A DNA stretch of 38,083 nucleotides from Clostridiales bacterium DTU023 (GCA_001512945.1 LFTF01000127.1:1-38083), one strand, 5' to 3'. Positions 15,819 to 24,890 are shown, numbered from the stretch's first letter. Numbers and translations are program-made. The notes: generated by a model not told the origin, from the letters alone.

Positions 15819-17360
15819 CTATTGCGATGAGAATATGGCGCGCTTCTTGACGATCTGTTCATCGACCCGTTCAATGTAGACCAACAAGTCTTTGGGATTG
15901 TAAAGGCGTTTTGCCTTACCTTCTACAATTGCTTTCGATGACGATCCGCTGCCGAGACCGATAACAGGTACTTGGTCACTCATCATGGCAACATTGTAAA
16001 GAGATCCTCGGCCATCTCTCGTAAACCCCGTGTTTTCAAGGCCAGATCTGCAGTTTTGTTGACGATAAAGATAATAAGGAGCGTACCCATGTTCACGTAG
16101 GAGCGCATGTGCCCGTTCAACGGCATCGATCAGAGCTTGATCGGGCAAGAGAACATCGCGATCTACCAACATTTGGTCTAGGTATGAACCTTTTTTAACC
16201 GCAAGTGTATGAAGTGTAATGTTCTCAGGTCCAAGTTCGATGACTCTACTCAATGAGTCCAGCAGTTTAGTTGCGTTTTCACCGGGAAGGCCCGCGATAA
16301 GATCCATATTGATATCATCAAATCCCATGGAACGCGCGAGATGAAATGCCTTTACGGTTTCTTCGACCGTATGTCCCCGACCGATGCGTCGCAATGTCTC
16401 ATCGTGCATCGTCTGAGGGTTGATACAAATCTTATGAAAACCGAATTCCCTTGAAATCTCAAGTTTCTCCCGGTCAATCGTATCCGGACGCCCCGCTTCC
16501 ATGGTCAGCTCAACATCCTCACCAAGCGGTGCGACTGCGAGAATACCTTCTAAGTAACGGCGGAACAGAGGGACGGGAAGGCTTGTCGGTGTGCCTCCAC
16601 CATAGTAGACAGCGGCAATACGACCCGTGAAGCTATCAGTGAAGACACCTTGGGCTTCTTGGATGACCGCTTCTACATACTTGTCGAGACTTGCGCCGTG
16701 TCTTCTCGCGTCCTGCGTGATAAAACTGCAATACAAGCATCGGCTCGGACAAAATGGCAACCCAACGTAGAGAAGACAGTGGTTATTGTCCTTCTCAATC
16801 CGCGAAAGAATCGATTCTTCAGCAAGCGCTGTCTCAACCGCAAGGCGAGCCTTGGGAACAGAAAGGCGCCAGTAATCAACGAGCTCGTTGATCGCGTTGG
16901 CTTTGATCTGAGCCGGTTGTTGTGCGAGATTAGCTACCTTCCCAATCACCTCACGTGCGATCTGAGTGGGCCTAACTCCCGTCAACGCACCCCATGGATA
17001 CTCTATCCCCGTCTCTCGTGACAAAATAATGTGAAGTTGTTGCTTGAGTACACGACGCACTTCATGGAGCGGTATATGCTCGGAAATAGTATCGGTTTCC
17101 TGCCAAATATCTCCTTGAATTCGCAGACGCTTTATCGTCGTGACCGTCACAAAACAGTCAGAAGTCCCACTTCGACAAGCATTGCGAGTAGTATCCTGGC
17201 TGATAGGCGGATTGACCGTCGAGATTACGGATACTTGCTTGCTATAGGGTGCTTGGCAGGTATTCTCTTCAGTTTGTATGAACGATCCGACAAAAACCCG
17301 CGCCGCGCTCATCAACACAGGCAATTCCATGTGGCCATGCGCTTCGATTACAAAAGTCAC
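15819..17360 (-). CDS. hemZ: Coproporphyrinogen III oxidase-like radical SAM enzyme HemZ
   Basis: This is a radical SAM protein of the HemZ type, the second oxygen-independent coproporphyrinogen oxidase-like enzyme of Gram-positive bacteria (513 aa; about 500 in B. subtilis). The 4Fe-4S cysteines are Cys204, Cys208 and Cys211 (CPSRCLYC), and the SAM-binding glycines are in YYGGGTPTSL (252-261). HemZ-specific features are the roughly 190-residue N-terminal extension with GIEYPWGALTGVRPTQIARE and the ending with NPKDLLVYIERV. It may act in anaerobic porphyrin synthesis, but no other heme gene is nearby, so a different porphyrin-related role is possible. The GTG at 17360 has GAGGG seven bases upstream. 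It starts 13 bases after the DUF1624 gene, so the two are probably co-transcribed. Confidence 0.9.
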   Translation of the reverse strand: MTFVIEAHGHMELPVLMSAARVFVGSFIQTEENTCQAPYSKQVSVISTVNPPISQDTTRNACRSGTSDCFVTVTTIKRLRIQGDIWQETDTISEHIPLHEVRRVLKQQLHIILSRETGIEYPWGALTGVRPTQIAREVIGKVANLAQQPAQIKANAINELVDYWRLSVPKARLAVETALAEESILSRIEKDNNHCLLYVGLPFCPSRCLYCSFITQDARRHGASLDKYVEAVIQEAQGVFTDSFTGRIAAVYYGGGTPTSLPVPLFRRYLEGILAVAPLGEDVELTMEAGRPDTIDREKLEISREFGFHKICINPQTMHDETLRRIGRGHTVEETVKAFHLARSMGFDDINMDLIAGLPGENATKLLDSLSRVIELGPENITLHTLAVKKGSYLDQMLVDRDVLLPDQALIDAVERAHALLREHGYAPYYLYRQQNCRSGLENTGFTRDGRGSLYNVAMMSDQVPVIGLGSGSSSKAIVEGKAKRLYNPKDLLVYIERVDEQIVKKRAIFSSQ

Positions 17361-17373
17361 GGCAAATCCCTCA

Positions 17374-18207
17374 TTAAAGAACCCCTGCCCGCGAGAGCAA
17401 CCAAAGCGTCAGCAGGACAATCGGCTGGTGAAATAAGTACACCCAAAGAGAATGACGGCCGAGAAACCTGAAAGGACGGCCCATTTTATGGAAGAAACCT
17501 TCGCCTTTTACAAGCGACAGGCCGGGAGCATAAAGTGTGTAACCAATCGCAGCGCCAGCCAGGAAAAATCCGATCCATGGGAAGAGAGGCATCTGATCTA
17601 ACACATGAACGCCTTCCGCCGCGGATCCGAGTATAACGAGTAGCGGATTCTTTGACACCTCCGGGAGAATGGGATTTATGATGGACGCGATGAAAATCCC
17701 CAAAATACCGGCAATGATAAGCATACCGGTCATGATGTGCTGTTTGTTCTTGCGAGGAGCATCACGTTCTCCGGTATCTGTTGTCAACTCGGTTGGCGGC
17801 AACCATCCGCGTTTTTCAGACAATTTTTCAATCAACGCGTAAACGAGAGTTGATACAGTCACCACTTGAATGACATTGAAGAAGATGATTCCAATATGAG
17901 TAAAATGGTCTACGGTAACCGTCAAAGCCACCGTCGCAAGGCTAACCAGCACCATCCGCAAACCGCGCTTCATACTATTTCTGGAAAATCTCGAACTGAT
18001 TCCTGATACGGTGAGAAAAACGGCAAGGACTAGCGGTCTTCCTACATAATAAAACCAGTAATCGTATTGAAAAGCGAAAAATTCAATATTGTAAATTTCA
18101 TATAAATCGCCAATTGTATGGTGGAACATCATCAGGGTGAGCGTGCATCCTCTTATGAAGTCAATTTCCGGGATGCGTTGCTTGACTTGTGTCTGCTGTG
18201 TATCCAT
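17374..18207 (-). CDS. Heparan-alpha-glucosaminide N-acetyltransferase-like (DUF1624) membrane protein
   Basis: This 277-residue integral membrane protein has about seven hydrophobic helices and the DUF1624/HGSNAT catalytic-domain pattern. The N terminus has RIPEIDFIRGCTLTLMMFHHT, which holds the conserved Asp, Arg and His. FLTVSGISSRFSRNSMKRGLR follows, and near the end PLFPWIGFFLAGAAIGY and FLGRHSLWVYLFHQP. The family is thought to move acetyl groups across the membrane onto sugars, but bacterial members are uncharacterised. The ATG has AGGAGG ten bases upstream. It begins just after the ppdK terminator, and no convincing promoter is seen, so its transcription may depend on read-through. 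hemZ follows closely. Confidence 0.88.
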   Translation of the reverse strand: MDTQQTQVKQRIPEIDFIRGCTLTLMMFHHTIGDLYEIYNIEFFAFQYDYWFYYVGRPLVLAVFLTVSGISSRFSRNSMKRGLRMVLVSLATVALTVTVDHFTHIGIIFFNVIQVVTVSTLVYALIEKLSEKRGWLPPTELTTDTGERDAPRKNKQHIMTGMLIIAGILGIFIASIINPILPEVSKNPLLVILGSAAEGVHVLDQMPLFPWIGFFLAGAAIGYTLYAPGLSLVKGEGFFHKMGRPFRFLGRHSLWVYLFHQPIVLLTLWLLSRAGVL

Positions 18208-18233
18208 GATCGCAAGGCCTCCTAATGATCGAG

Positions 18234-18283
18234 TTTTAAAAAAGCGGTGTCGGGAAAATCACAGAAGATCTTCCCGACACCGC
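18234..18283 (-). terminator. Strong rho-independent terminator after ppdK
   Basis: A 13-base perfect stem (GCGGTGTCGGGAA with its complement, 14-base loop) is followed on the minus strand by TTTTTTAAAA. It lies about 20 bases after the ppdK stop codon and ends the long co-directional block. Confidence 0.93.
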
Positions 18284-18305
18284 CATGGTCAACTGAGCGC
18301 TTTAA

Positions 18306-20930
18306 TTATTTGCGTGGATATCTGAGAGCCGACTGCGCAGCCGCTAGTTTTGCGATCGGAACACGGTAAGGTGAACACGAAACGTAATCAAGGCCAAGAA
18401 TCTGGCAGAACTCCACGGATGACGGATCGCCTCCGTGCTCGCCGCAGATGCCGAGCTCGAGCTCAGGTTTCGTTTTTCTGCCCAGCTCTACCGCAGTTCT
18501 CATCAAAGCACCCACGCCGACACGGTCAAGCTGTGCCGTCGGGTCTACTTCGAATATACCCGCCTGATAGTATGTCTCGAGAATTTTGCCCGCGTCATCG
18601 CGTGACAAACCATAAGTCATCTGAGTCAAGTCATTGGTGCCAAAACTAAAGAAATCTGCCTCCTCCGCAACCTCATCGGCTGTCAAGCATGCGCGCGGGA
18701 TCTCTATCATGGTGCCGACCCAATATTTAAGAGGCTGTCCAGAGTCTGCGATCAGACGGTCTGCCGTCGTCTTAATAGTACGATTAACGAATTCAAGCTC
18801 TTTAACTTCACAGATCAAGGGAACCATGATCTCCGGCTTTACCACGATGCCCTCGGCCGCAGCCTGCAGAGCCGCGCCTATGATGGCCTCCGTCTGCATC
18901 TCGGCAATTTCAGGATAGCTAACGGCAAGACGGCAACCACGGTGACCGAGCATCGGGTTGAGTTCGTGGAGTTCATTGATGATTTCTTGAAGGCGCTCGT
19001 AAGTGATATCAAGTTCATCCGCGAGTTCTTTGATCTCCCCTTCAGCAGTTGGCAAGAATTCGTGAAGCGGCGGATCCAATAGACGGATGATTACGGGCAG
19101 TCCGTCCATAACTCTGAACAAGCCAAGAAAATCTTCCTGTTGCATCGGCTTGATCTTGGCTAACGCTTTGCGTCTGTCAGCTTCGTTGCGGGCAACGATC
19201 ATCTGGCGGAACAAGAAGACACGCTCCGCCTCAAAGAACATATGCTCTGTGCGTGTAAGCCCAATCCCTTGTGCGCCAAGGTCGCGCGCCACTTGCGAGT
19301 CGTGGGGCGTGTCAGCATTGGCGCGAACGGTCATGTCACTTATCTCGTCCGCCCATTCCATAATGGTCTGGAAGTTGCTAGACATTTCTGCTTTGACGGT
19401 CGCGATGCTGCCTTCGTAGACGATGCCGGTCGAGCCATCAAGTGAGATGAAATCATCACATCCAAAAACTCGGCCACTGATTGTCATGGTTTGATTGGAC
19501 GCGTTAATCAACGCTTCCGAGCAACCAGATACACAGCATTTGCCCATGCCGCGTGCGACAACGGCTGCATGCGACGTCATGCCGCCGCGAGCTGTCAAGA
19601 TGCCCTCTGCCGCGTTCATTCCCTGGATATCCTCGGGCGATGTTTCCTCGCGGACAAGGATGACGGGACGTTTCGCCTCTTTGGCAGCAGTCGCCTGCTC
19701 CGCTGTGAAGGCAATCTGTCCGGTCGCCGCACCAGGCGATGCGGGTAACCCCTTCGCAATACGCGTCGCAGCTTCAAGTGCGTTCGGATCAAATGTGGGA
19801 TGCAAAAGAGCGTCAAGTTGCTTGGGATCAATACTCAACAACGCTTCCTCACGAGAGGTCAGACCTTCAGCCACGAGATCAACAGCGATCTGTAGCGCGG
19901 CAGTCGCAGTTCTCTTGCCGTTTCTTGTCTGTAATATGTATAATTTTCCATTTTCAATCGTGAACTCAAGATCTTGCATATCGCCATAATGGCGCTCTAA
20001 CTGTTGCGTGATGTCGGCAAACTGTTGGTAGATTTCGGGCATCTGCTCTTGAAGATGATCGATCGTGAATGGTGTGCGAACGCCAGCGACGACATCTTCG
20101 CCCTGTGCATTCATTAGGTATTCCCCGTAAAGCTTATTCTCGCCAGTGGCCGGGTTCCTTGAGAAGGCGACACCGGTTCCCGATGTGTCTCCCATGTTCC
20201 CGTATACCATCTCCTGGATGTTAACAGCCGTGCCCCAGCGGGCAGGGATATTGTGCATCTGGCGGTAATAGACAGCGCGCTCTGTATTCCATGAACGGAA
20301 TACAGCCTCAACAGAAAGAATCAATTGTTCTTTGACATCCTGTGGAAACGATTCGCCTTTTTCGCGCAAGTAAATCTCTTTAAATTTGGATACGATGAGC
20401 TCAAGATCATCGGCGTCAAGTTCAAGGTCAGTCTGAACGCCTCGTTCTTTTTTGACTTGCTCAAATGCTTGTTCGTAGAACGAACGCGAAATATCCATGA
20501 CAACATCCGAGAACATCATGATGAACCGACGATAGCTGTCGAACACAAAACGACGGTTGTCCGTGAGTTTTGCGAGCCCATCAGCCACGGCATCATTCAT
20601 GCCAAGGTTCAGCACCGTGTCCATCATGCCGGGCATAGAAGCACGGGCACCGGAACGGACAGATAAAAGTAACGGGCGTTCGGGATCACCGAACACTTTG
20701 CCCGCGAGCTGCTCCATTTCAGCAAGCGAGCTGAAAATCTCATCCTGAATTTCAGGTGTAATTGTCATCTGGTCGCTGTAGTATCGGTTGCAAGCCTCAG
20801 TTGTGACAATAAATCCGTTGGGCACAGGTAGCCCCAATCCGACCATTTCGGCCAGATTAGCACCTTTGCCTCCGAGAAGGTTACGCATCGAAGCATCGCC
20901 TTCAGAAAACATATAGACATATTTCGTCAT
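18306..20930 (-). CDS. ppdK: Pyruvate, phosphate dikinase
   Basis: This enzyme reversibly converts pyruvate, ATP and phosphate to phosphoenolpyruvate, AMP and pyrophosphate, and replaces or complements pyruvate kinase in many anaerobes. At 874 aa it has the length of the well-studied Clostridium symbiosum enzyme. The N-terminal ATP-grasp domain opens with GGKGANLAEM. The swivelling phosphohistidine domain has GGMTSHAAVVARGMG, with His454 as the phosphorylated residue. The C-terminal TIM barrel has the catalytic Cys829 in GICGEHGGDP. The start is the ATG at 20930, with AGGAGG seven bases upstream; the frame is open ten codons further to 20960, but that start lies before the ribosome binding site. 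A small TACCGG/CCGGTA inverted repeat is in the gap after glyQS. A strong terminator follows. Confidence 0.97.
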   Translation of the reverse strand: MTKYVYMFSEGDASMRNLLGGKGANLAEMVGLGLPVPNGFIVTTEACNRYYSDQMTITPEIQDEIFSSLAEMEQLAGKVFGDPERPLLLSVRSGARASMPGMMDTVLNLGMNDAVADGLAKLTDNRRFVFDSYRRFIMMFSDVVMDISRSFYEQAFEQVKKERGVQTDLELDADDLELIVSKFKEIYLREKGESFPQDVKEQLILSVEAVFRSWNTERAVYYRQMHNIPARWGTAVNIQEMVYGNMGDTSGTGVAFSRNPATGENKLYGEYLMNAQGEDVVAGVRTPFTIDHLQEQMPEIYQQFADITQQLERHYGDMQDLEFTIENGKLYILQTRNGKRTATAALQIAVDLVAEGLTSREEALLSIDPKQLDALLHPTFDPNALEAATRIAKGLPASPGAATGQIAFTAEQATAAKEAKRPVILVREETSPEDIQGMNAAEGILTARGGMTSHAAVVARGMGKCCVSGCSEALINASNQTMTISGRVFGCDDFISLDGSTGIVYEGSIATVKAEMSSNFQTIMEWADEISDMTVRANADTPHDSQVARDLGAQGIGLTRTEHMFFEAERVFLFRQMIVARNEADRRKALAKIKPMQQEDFLGLFRVMDGLPVIIRLLDPPLHEFLPTAEGEIKELADELDITYERLQEIINELHELNPMLGHRGCRLAVSYPEIAEMQTEAIIGAALQAAAEGIVVKPEIMVPLICEVKELEFVNRTIKTTADRLIADSGQPLKYWVGTMIEIPRACLTADEVAEEADFFSFGTNDLTQMTYGLSRDDAGKILETYYQAGIFEVDPTAQLDRVGVGALMRTAVELGRKTKPELELGICGEHGGDPSSVEFCQILGLDYVSCSPYRVPIAKLAAAQSALRYPRK

Positions 20931-21012
20931 TTCAAATCCTCCTAAAGATTGGTTATTCATCGAATACCGGTCCTAGTTGTCCGGTAACAATAAAAAATAT
21001 CATGGGCCGGCA

Positions 21013-22407
21013 TTATGGTAAATCAAATTTCCCGGCGAAATAATCTGTGAGTTGATCGATCGGGAGACGAATCTGCTCCATCGAATCGCGTTCACGGACA
21101 GTGACAGCGTGATCTTCCAGCGAATCAAAATCGAACGTCACGCAATACGGCGTTCCGATTTCATCTTGACGTCGGTAACGACGACCAATCGACTGACGGT
21201 CATCATATTCGCACAGATAATGACAGACGAGATTGTGATAAACCTCTTCCGCGCCCTCTCGCAATTTATTGGAGAGCGGCAGTACAGCTATCTGAACGGG
21301 CGCAAGTGCCGGCAGTAAACGAAGTACTGTTCGCGTATCCCCGTTATCGAGTACTTCCTCATCATATGCCTCGGAAAGAACAGCAAGCAATAAGCGGTCT
21401 ACGCCAAGCGACGGTTCGACGACATACGGAATATATTTTTCATTGGTTTCGGGATCAAAATAGCGCAGATCTTCCTTGGAATGTTCAATATGTTGCTTGA
21501 GATCGTAGTCTGTGCGATCGGCAATTCCCCACAACTCTCCCCAACCAAAGGGATAACGATATTCAATATCGGTTGTCGCCAGCGAGTAAAATGAAAGTTC
21601 TTCCTTGTCATGATCGCGGAAGCGGAGATTTTCCTCAGGGATTCCCAAATCGATAAGCCATTGATTGCAAAATGAGCGCCAATAATCAAACCACTCCAGA
21701 TCTGTCCCCGGTTGGCAGAAGAACTCAAGTTCCATCTGCTCAAACTCACGTGTCCTGAAGATAAAATTGCCTGGCGTGATCTCATTTCGGAACGCCTTGC
21801 CTATCTGGGCAATCCCGAAAGGAATCTTGCGTCGTGACGTGCGCTGTACGTTGCGAAAATTAACAAAAATCCCCTGCGCCGTCTCGGGACGCAGATAGAG
21901 CTGTGAAAGATTGTCTTCCGTCACTCCTTGGAATGTCTTAAACATCAAATTGAACTGCCGGACATCGGTGAAGTCATGCTCACCGCAAACAGGACATCCG
22001 ATTTCGTGCTCTCTGATGTATCCGTGGTATTGATCATTGGTCCATCCGTCAACTGGAAAATCAATGTCTTGTTTGGCGTTCCATTCAACAATCAGCTGAT
22101 CGGCACGAGATCTCGCGTGGCATTTCTTGCAGTCGATCATCGGATCAGAGAACCCGCCTACGTGACCGGAAGCAATCCAAATATCTGGATTCATTAGAAT
22201 GGCGGCATCAAGACCCACATTCAGCGGGCAGGTTTCTACAAAACGTTTCCACCAAGCTGCTTTGATCCGTTGCTTGAGTGTGGTGCCATAAGGACCATAA
22301 TCCCATGAATTGGCAAGACCTCCGTAAATTTCTGAGCCCTGATAAATAAAGCCGCGATTTCCGCATAAAGTAACAATTTTCGCTAGTGCGTGCGGTGTTT
22401 TAGTCAT
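21013..22407 (-). CDS. glyQS: Glycine--tRNA ligase (alpha2 type)
   Basis: This class II synthetase of the dimeric eukaryote/archaea/Gram-positive type charges tRNA-Gly (464 aa). It opens with the N-terminal [24 protein letters not shown] likely metal site is formed by CKKCH and CPVCG. Motif 2 is [25 protein letters not shown], preceded by [14 protein letters not shown]. Motif 3 is [14 protein letters not shown], and the C-terminal anticodon-binding domain begins [10 protein letters not shown]. The ATG at 22407 has GGAGA five bases upstream. The gap to rpoZ is 71 bases, too short for a T-box, and holds two small inverted repeats. It is followed by ppdK after 82 bases. Confidence 0.97.
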   Translation of the reverse strand: MTKTPHALAKIVTLCGNRGFIYQGSEIYGGLANSWDYGPYGTTLKQRIKAAWWKRFVETCPLNVGLDAAILMNPDIWIASGHVGGFSDPMIDCKKCHARSRADQLIVEWNAKQDIDFPVDGWTNDQYHGYIREHEIGCPVCGEHDFTDVRQFNLMFKTFQGVTEDNLSQLYLRPETAQGIFVNFRNVQRTSRRKIPFGIAQIGKAFRNEITPGNFIFRTREFEQMELEFFCQPGTDLEWFDYWRSFCNQWLIDLGIPEENLRFRDHDKEELSFYSLATTDIEYRYPFGWGELWGIADRTDYDLKQHIEHSKEDLRYFDPETNEKYIPYVVEPSLGVDRLLLAVLSEAYDEEVLDNGDTRTVLRLLPALAPVQIAVLPLSNKLREGAEEVYHNLVCHYLCEYDDRQSIGRRYRRQDEIGTPYCVTFDFDSLEDHAVTVRERDSMEQIRLPIDQLTDYFAGKFDLP

Positions 22408-22431
22408 GCATTCTCCAGTCCATCTAATTCT

Positions 22432-22474
22432 GCACTGGTTTATTTAGTGCGATTCTCTATCTTCGTGCCACGAA
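22432..22474. repeat. Two inverted repeats between rpoZ and glyQS
   Basis: GCACT...AGTGC spans 22432-22450, and TTCGTG-C-CACGAA (perfect 6+1+6) spans 22462-22474. Neither is followed by a T-run on the minus strand, so they are not classical terminators. They may be RNA processing hairpins or operator sites. Confidence 0.35.
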
Positions 22475-22478
22475 CGGA

Positions 22479-23018
22479 TCATTGTGCTTCTATTTCAGAA
22501 GACTCTTCTTCGTCAGCATCATCTTCTTTGTCAGGTTGATCGGCTTGCGTTTCGTCTGCCTGTGCGATGGCTTCCTCAGCCGCTTTCCGCTCTTCTTGTT
22601 CGAGTTGTGTGACGTGACTGATCAAACGCTCCGCAATAAGAGAAGCATCTTCAACCGAAATACCGGCTTTCTCGAAGATTTCCTCGTTGGCTTGACGATC
22701 GGCCTGCCGCATAAACCGGCTGTGCTCTTCCATGCGCTCTTCTTCTTCTTTGGCACGATTTTCGCGCATAGCGGCTTCACGCGCTGCGATAATCGTCGGA
22801 TGCTCAGGAACAACAACATCCAGCTTGCCGTAACGGTAGACCACTGAACCGGCTCCGATTTCTTCACAAGCCATCGTTACCCGACTAGGTGTCTCTAAGT
22901 TAATAGTTGGACATGCGCCCGAGGTAAGTTGTCGTGCACGCCGCGCCGCCAACATGGCAAGCACGTACCGGTTTTCGGCGCGCGGCAGTAATATTTCTGT
23001 TGCGGGGTGAGTTAACAT
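22479..23018 (-). CDS. rpoZ: RNA polymerase omega subunit with long acidic C-terminal tail
   Basis: The first 65 or so residues match the RNA polymerase omega subunit, which helps fold and hold beta'. ENRYVLAMLAARRARQLTSG is followed by a break and then SRVTMACEEIGAGSVVY, corresponding to the VxxAAKRARxL and KPVxIALEEIAxGKI blocks. The protein is 179 aa, about twice the usual 70-90. Residues 75-179 form a charged helical tail (EEEERMEEH, EQEERKAAEEA) ending in a very acidic run (DKEDDADEEESSE). The place downstream of gmk is the usual one for rpoZ in Gram-positives. The ATG at 23018 has AGGAG nearby, and the gene has its own promoter inside the end of gmk. Identity rests on the N-terminal part. 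Confidence 0.85.
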   Translation of the reverse strand: MLTHPATEILLPRAENRYVLAMLAARRARQLTSGACPTINLETPSRVTMACEEIGAGSVVYRYGKLDVVVPEHPTIIAAREAAMRENRAKEEEERMEEHSRFMRQADRQANEEIFEKAGISVEDASLIAERLISHVTQLEQEERKAAEEAIAQADETQADQPDKEDDADEEESSEIEAQ

Positions 23019-23072
23019 ATGAAACTCCTATTCAAAATGCGATTGTTCATCTCTAATTCTAAAAAAACCATA

Positions 23073-23100
23073 ACCTTATGAATTATACAGTTTATAAGGT
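23073..23100. repeat. Inverted repeat ACCTTAT/ATAAGGT across the rpoZ -10 region
   Basis: Seven-base arms are separated by 14 bases that contain TATAAT. On the minus strand a run of seven Ts begins about five bases later, so it might also be a weak terminator or attenuator for gmk transcripts; the stem is AT-rich. Confidence 0.45.
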
Positions 23101-23111
23101 ACATTCGTCAA
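23082..23111 (-). promoter_or_regulatory. Sigma-A-type promoter for rpoZ, bracketed by an inverted repeat
   Basis: On the minus strand, TTGACG, 18 bases, then TATAAT, preceded by TG (extended -10). It lies across the end of gmk. ACCTTAT at 23094-23100 (minus sense) and ATAAGGT at 23073-23079 flank the -10 box as a 7-base inverted repeat. Confidence 0.7.
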
Positions 23112-23712
23112 CAAAAAACCTTGAAACACGCCGCTTCTCTGCTTTGACGATAGCTCTGATATCGGATGCGGTGTCTGCTATGACATCATTAATAACCCAG
23201 TAATCAAATAAATTGATTCGACCAAGCTCTTCACGTGCGGTGGCCAATCTGCTTTCAATAGCCTCCTCTGACTCGGTACCTCGAGCAAGAAGCCTGTCCC
23301 GCAGCGCTTCCTCTGTTGACGCTGTGATAAAGATAATTATAGCGTTCGGACATTTGCGCTTGAGCTCGAGTGCACCATTAACCGTAAGATCAAGCAAAAC
23401 ATCAATATTATCTTGGATCATGCGATCAATCGGAGCGCTAGGCGTTCCGTAATATTCGCCACAGTATGTGTCATATTCGAGAATGTCACCCCGCCGCGTC
23501 AATTCCTCGAAACGGTCTTTGGTTGTAAAATGGTATGCGATACCGTTGTGTTCACCTTTTCTTGGCTGACGTGTCGTCATGGAGACTGAGTGGAAAAAGC
23601 GCGGGTCCTCCTCACGTAACGCATCGATGATTGAATTCTTTCCGACACCCGAAGGTCCCGTCAAAACAACCAGTAGGCCGCGTTGGTCTAAACTTTGCTC
23701 ATATGTCACCAT
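23092..23712 (-). CDS. gmk: Guanylate kinase
   Basis: This enzyme phosphorylates GMP to GDP with ATP and feeds the GTP and (p)ppGpp pools. The P-loop is GPSGVGKNS (19-27). The GMP-binding region follows in the usual order: SVSMTTRQPRKGEHNGIAYHF, EYDTYCGEYYGTP and DLTVNGALELKR, with the lid arginines later in RLLARGTESEEAIESRL. The length, 206 aa, is typical. The ATG at 23712 has GAGGAGG six bases upstream; the frame remains open to 23865, but the upstream part is a shadow of remA. The gene overlaps remA by 14 bases, so expression is coupled. It sits in the conserved yicC-remA-gmk-rpoZ order. Confidence 0.97.
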   Translation of the reverse strand: MVTYEQSLDQRGLLVVLTGPSGVGKNSIIDALREEDPRFFHSVSMTTRQPRKGEHNGIAYHFTTKDRFEELTRRGDILEYDTYCGEYYGTPSAPIDRMIQDNIDVLLDLTVNGALELKRKCPNAIIIFITASTEEALRDRLLARGTESEEAIESRLATAREELGRINLFDYWVINDVIADTASDIRAIVKAEKRRVSRFFVDECTL

Positions 23713-23971
23713 GTGATGCCTCCTCTTCCTGCGACGATAGCATCTCGAGCGGAAGCTCATCCGGTTGGATGGCGGACAAAACGACGTGGTCGCTGTCCAT
23801 GATGAGAACCGACATTGTTTTTCGACCTCCGGTAGCGTCGACGAGCGCACAACGCTCGCGTGCATCCTGAATAAGCCGTCTTGCCGGCGCGGAATCGGAT
23901 GTCACCACAGCGATTAAACGCGACCTTGCGACAAAATTGCCATACCCTACTGGGACCATATCGTAAGACAT
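23699..23971 (-). CDS. remA: RemA/DUF370 family DNA-binding regulator
   Basis: This is a 90-residue protein of the RemA family, known in B. subtilis as an oligomeric DNA-binding activator of biofilm matrix and osmoprotection genes. The sequence follows the family closely: VGYGNFVARSRLIAVV, SDSAPARRLIQDARER, LVDATGGRKTMSVLIMDSDHVVLSAIQP. The acidic C-terminal tail (SSQEEEASHGD) is variable. The ATG at 23971 has AGAGGT about six bases upstream, placed over the yicC stop codon, and it overlaps gmk by 14 bases. Whether it controls matrix genes in this organism is unknown. Confidence 0.94.
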   Translation of the reverse strand: MSYDMVPVGYGNFVARSRLIAVVTSDSAPARRLIQDARERCALVDATGGRKTMSVLIMDSDHVVLSAIQPDELPLEMLSSQEEEASHGDI

Positions 23972-23980
23972 AAGATACCT

Positions 23981-24868
23981 CTATTCCAGATTCTGCACCT
24001 GTTCACGGATTTTTTCGAGCAGTGTTTTCATGGTTACCACTGCCTGTGTTATTGATAAATCATTGGCCTTAGATCCAATCGTATTGACCTCGCGCAGGAT
24101 CTCTTGAATCAGAAAATCGAGTTGGCGTCCGACAGCAGCATCCGACCGCAACCCCTGTTCAAGCGCCTCCAAATGCGCCTCCAAACGGATAATCTCTTCG
24201 TCGACAGAGGCACGGTCCGCGAATAGGGCCGTTTCCGCGAACAGTCGCTGGTCATTGTACCATTCAGGTCTGTTTTCTTCGAACAACTCCTCTGCTCTTA
24301 GCAGGAGCTTTTCCCTGTAATGGAGTGGCACCTCAGGCGCTCTTTTCGCAATCTCACAAACACTTGTTCGCAGCTCGCTGCATTTTACCAGCAAATCAGC
24401 CGATAGGTGCGCCCCTTCTTCTTCACGCGACCGGTTGAGTTCAAGTAGTCCGGCATCAAGCGCTTCAACAATCTGTTTCTCCAGCTCCAAGTCTTCCTCT
24501 TCACTGTCTTCTTTGCTGAATACTCCTTCGCGGGATGCGAGCAGCGTTGTCAGATCACTGCACGGCTGTCCCGTAAGCGCTTCAAGTTTTCGCAAGGCCG
24601 ACAAGTACGATTCTGCGAGTGATTGGTCAAAAACAATACGAGAGTTGTGCGAACCACCCGTCTCATCTGTTACCTTTATTTCCACTCGCCCCCGGTCAAG
24701 CACCTGCTGTGACCGTGCCCGGACAAGCGGTTCAAATGCTGATAACGCGGAGGGCAAGCGGACGGAAACATCGAGATAGCGGTGGTTAACCGAGCGGCAT
24801 TCCACCCTGATAACACGACCGTTAGTTGTCGATAGCCCACTTCCATATCCTGTCATGCTTTTTGGCAT
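23981..24868 (-). CDS. yicC: YicC/YloC family endoribonuclease
   Basis: This is a 295-residue YicC-family protein; members are RNA-cleaving enzymes reported to affect small RNA turnover and stationary-phase survival. The N-terminal signature SMTGYGSG is followed by ECRSVNHRYLDVSVRLP. The C-terminal DUF1732 block has VDEEIIRLEAHLEALEQ, GRQLDFLIQEILREVNTIGSKAND and VVTMKTLLEKIREQVQNLE, typical to the last residue. The ATG has AAGGAG seven bases upstream. It starts 22 bases after the phosphohydrolase gene and is followed by remA after nine bases. Confidence 0.94.
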   Translation of the reverse strand: MPKSMTGYGSGLSTTNGRVIRVECRSVNHRYLDVSVRLPSALSAFEPLVRARSQQVLDRGRVEIKVTDETGGSHNSRIVFDQSLAESYLSALRKLEALTGQPCSDLTTLLASREGVFSKEDSEEEDLELEKQIVEALDAGLLELNRSREEEGAHLSADLLVKCSELRTSVCEIAKRAPEVPLHYREKLLLRAEELFEENRPEWYNDQRLFAETALFADRASVDEEIIRLEAHLEALEQGLRSDAAVGRQLDFLIQEILREVNTIGSKANDLSITQAVVTMKTLLEKIREQVQNLE

Positions 24869-24890
24869 ATTATTTCTCCTTACGCCTATT

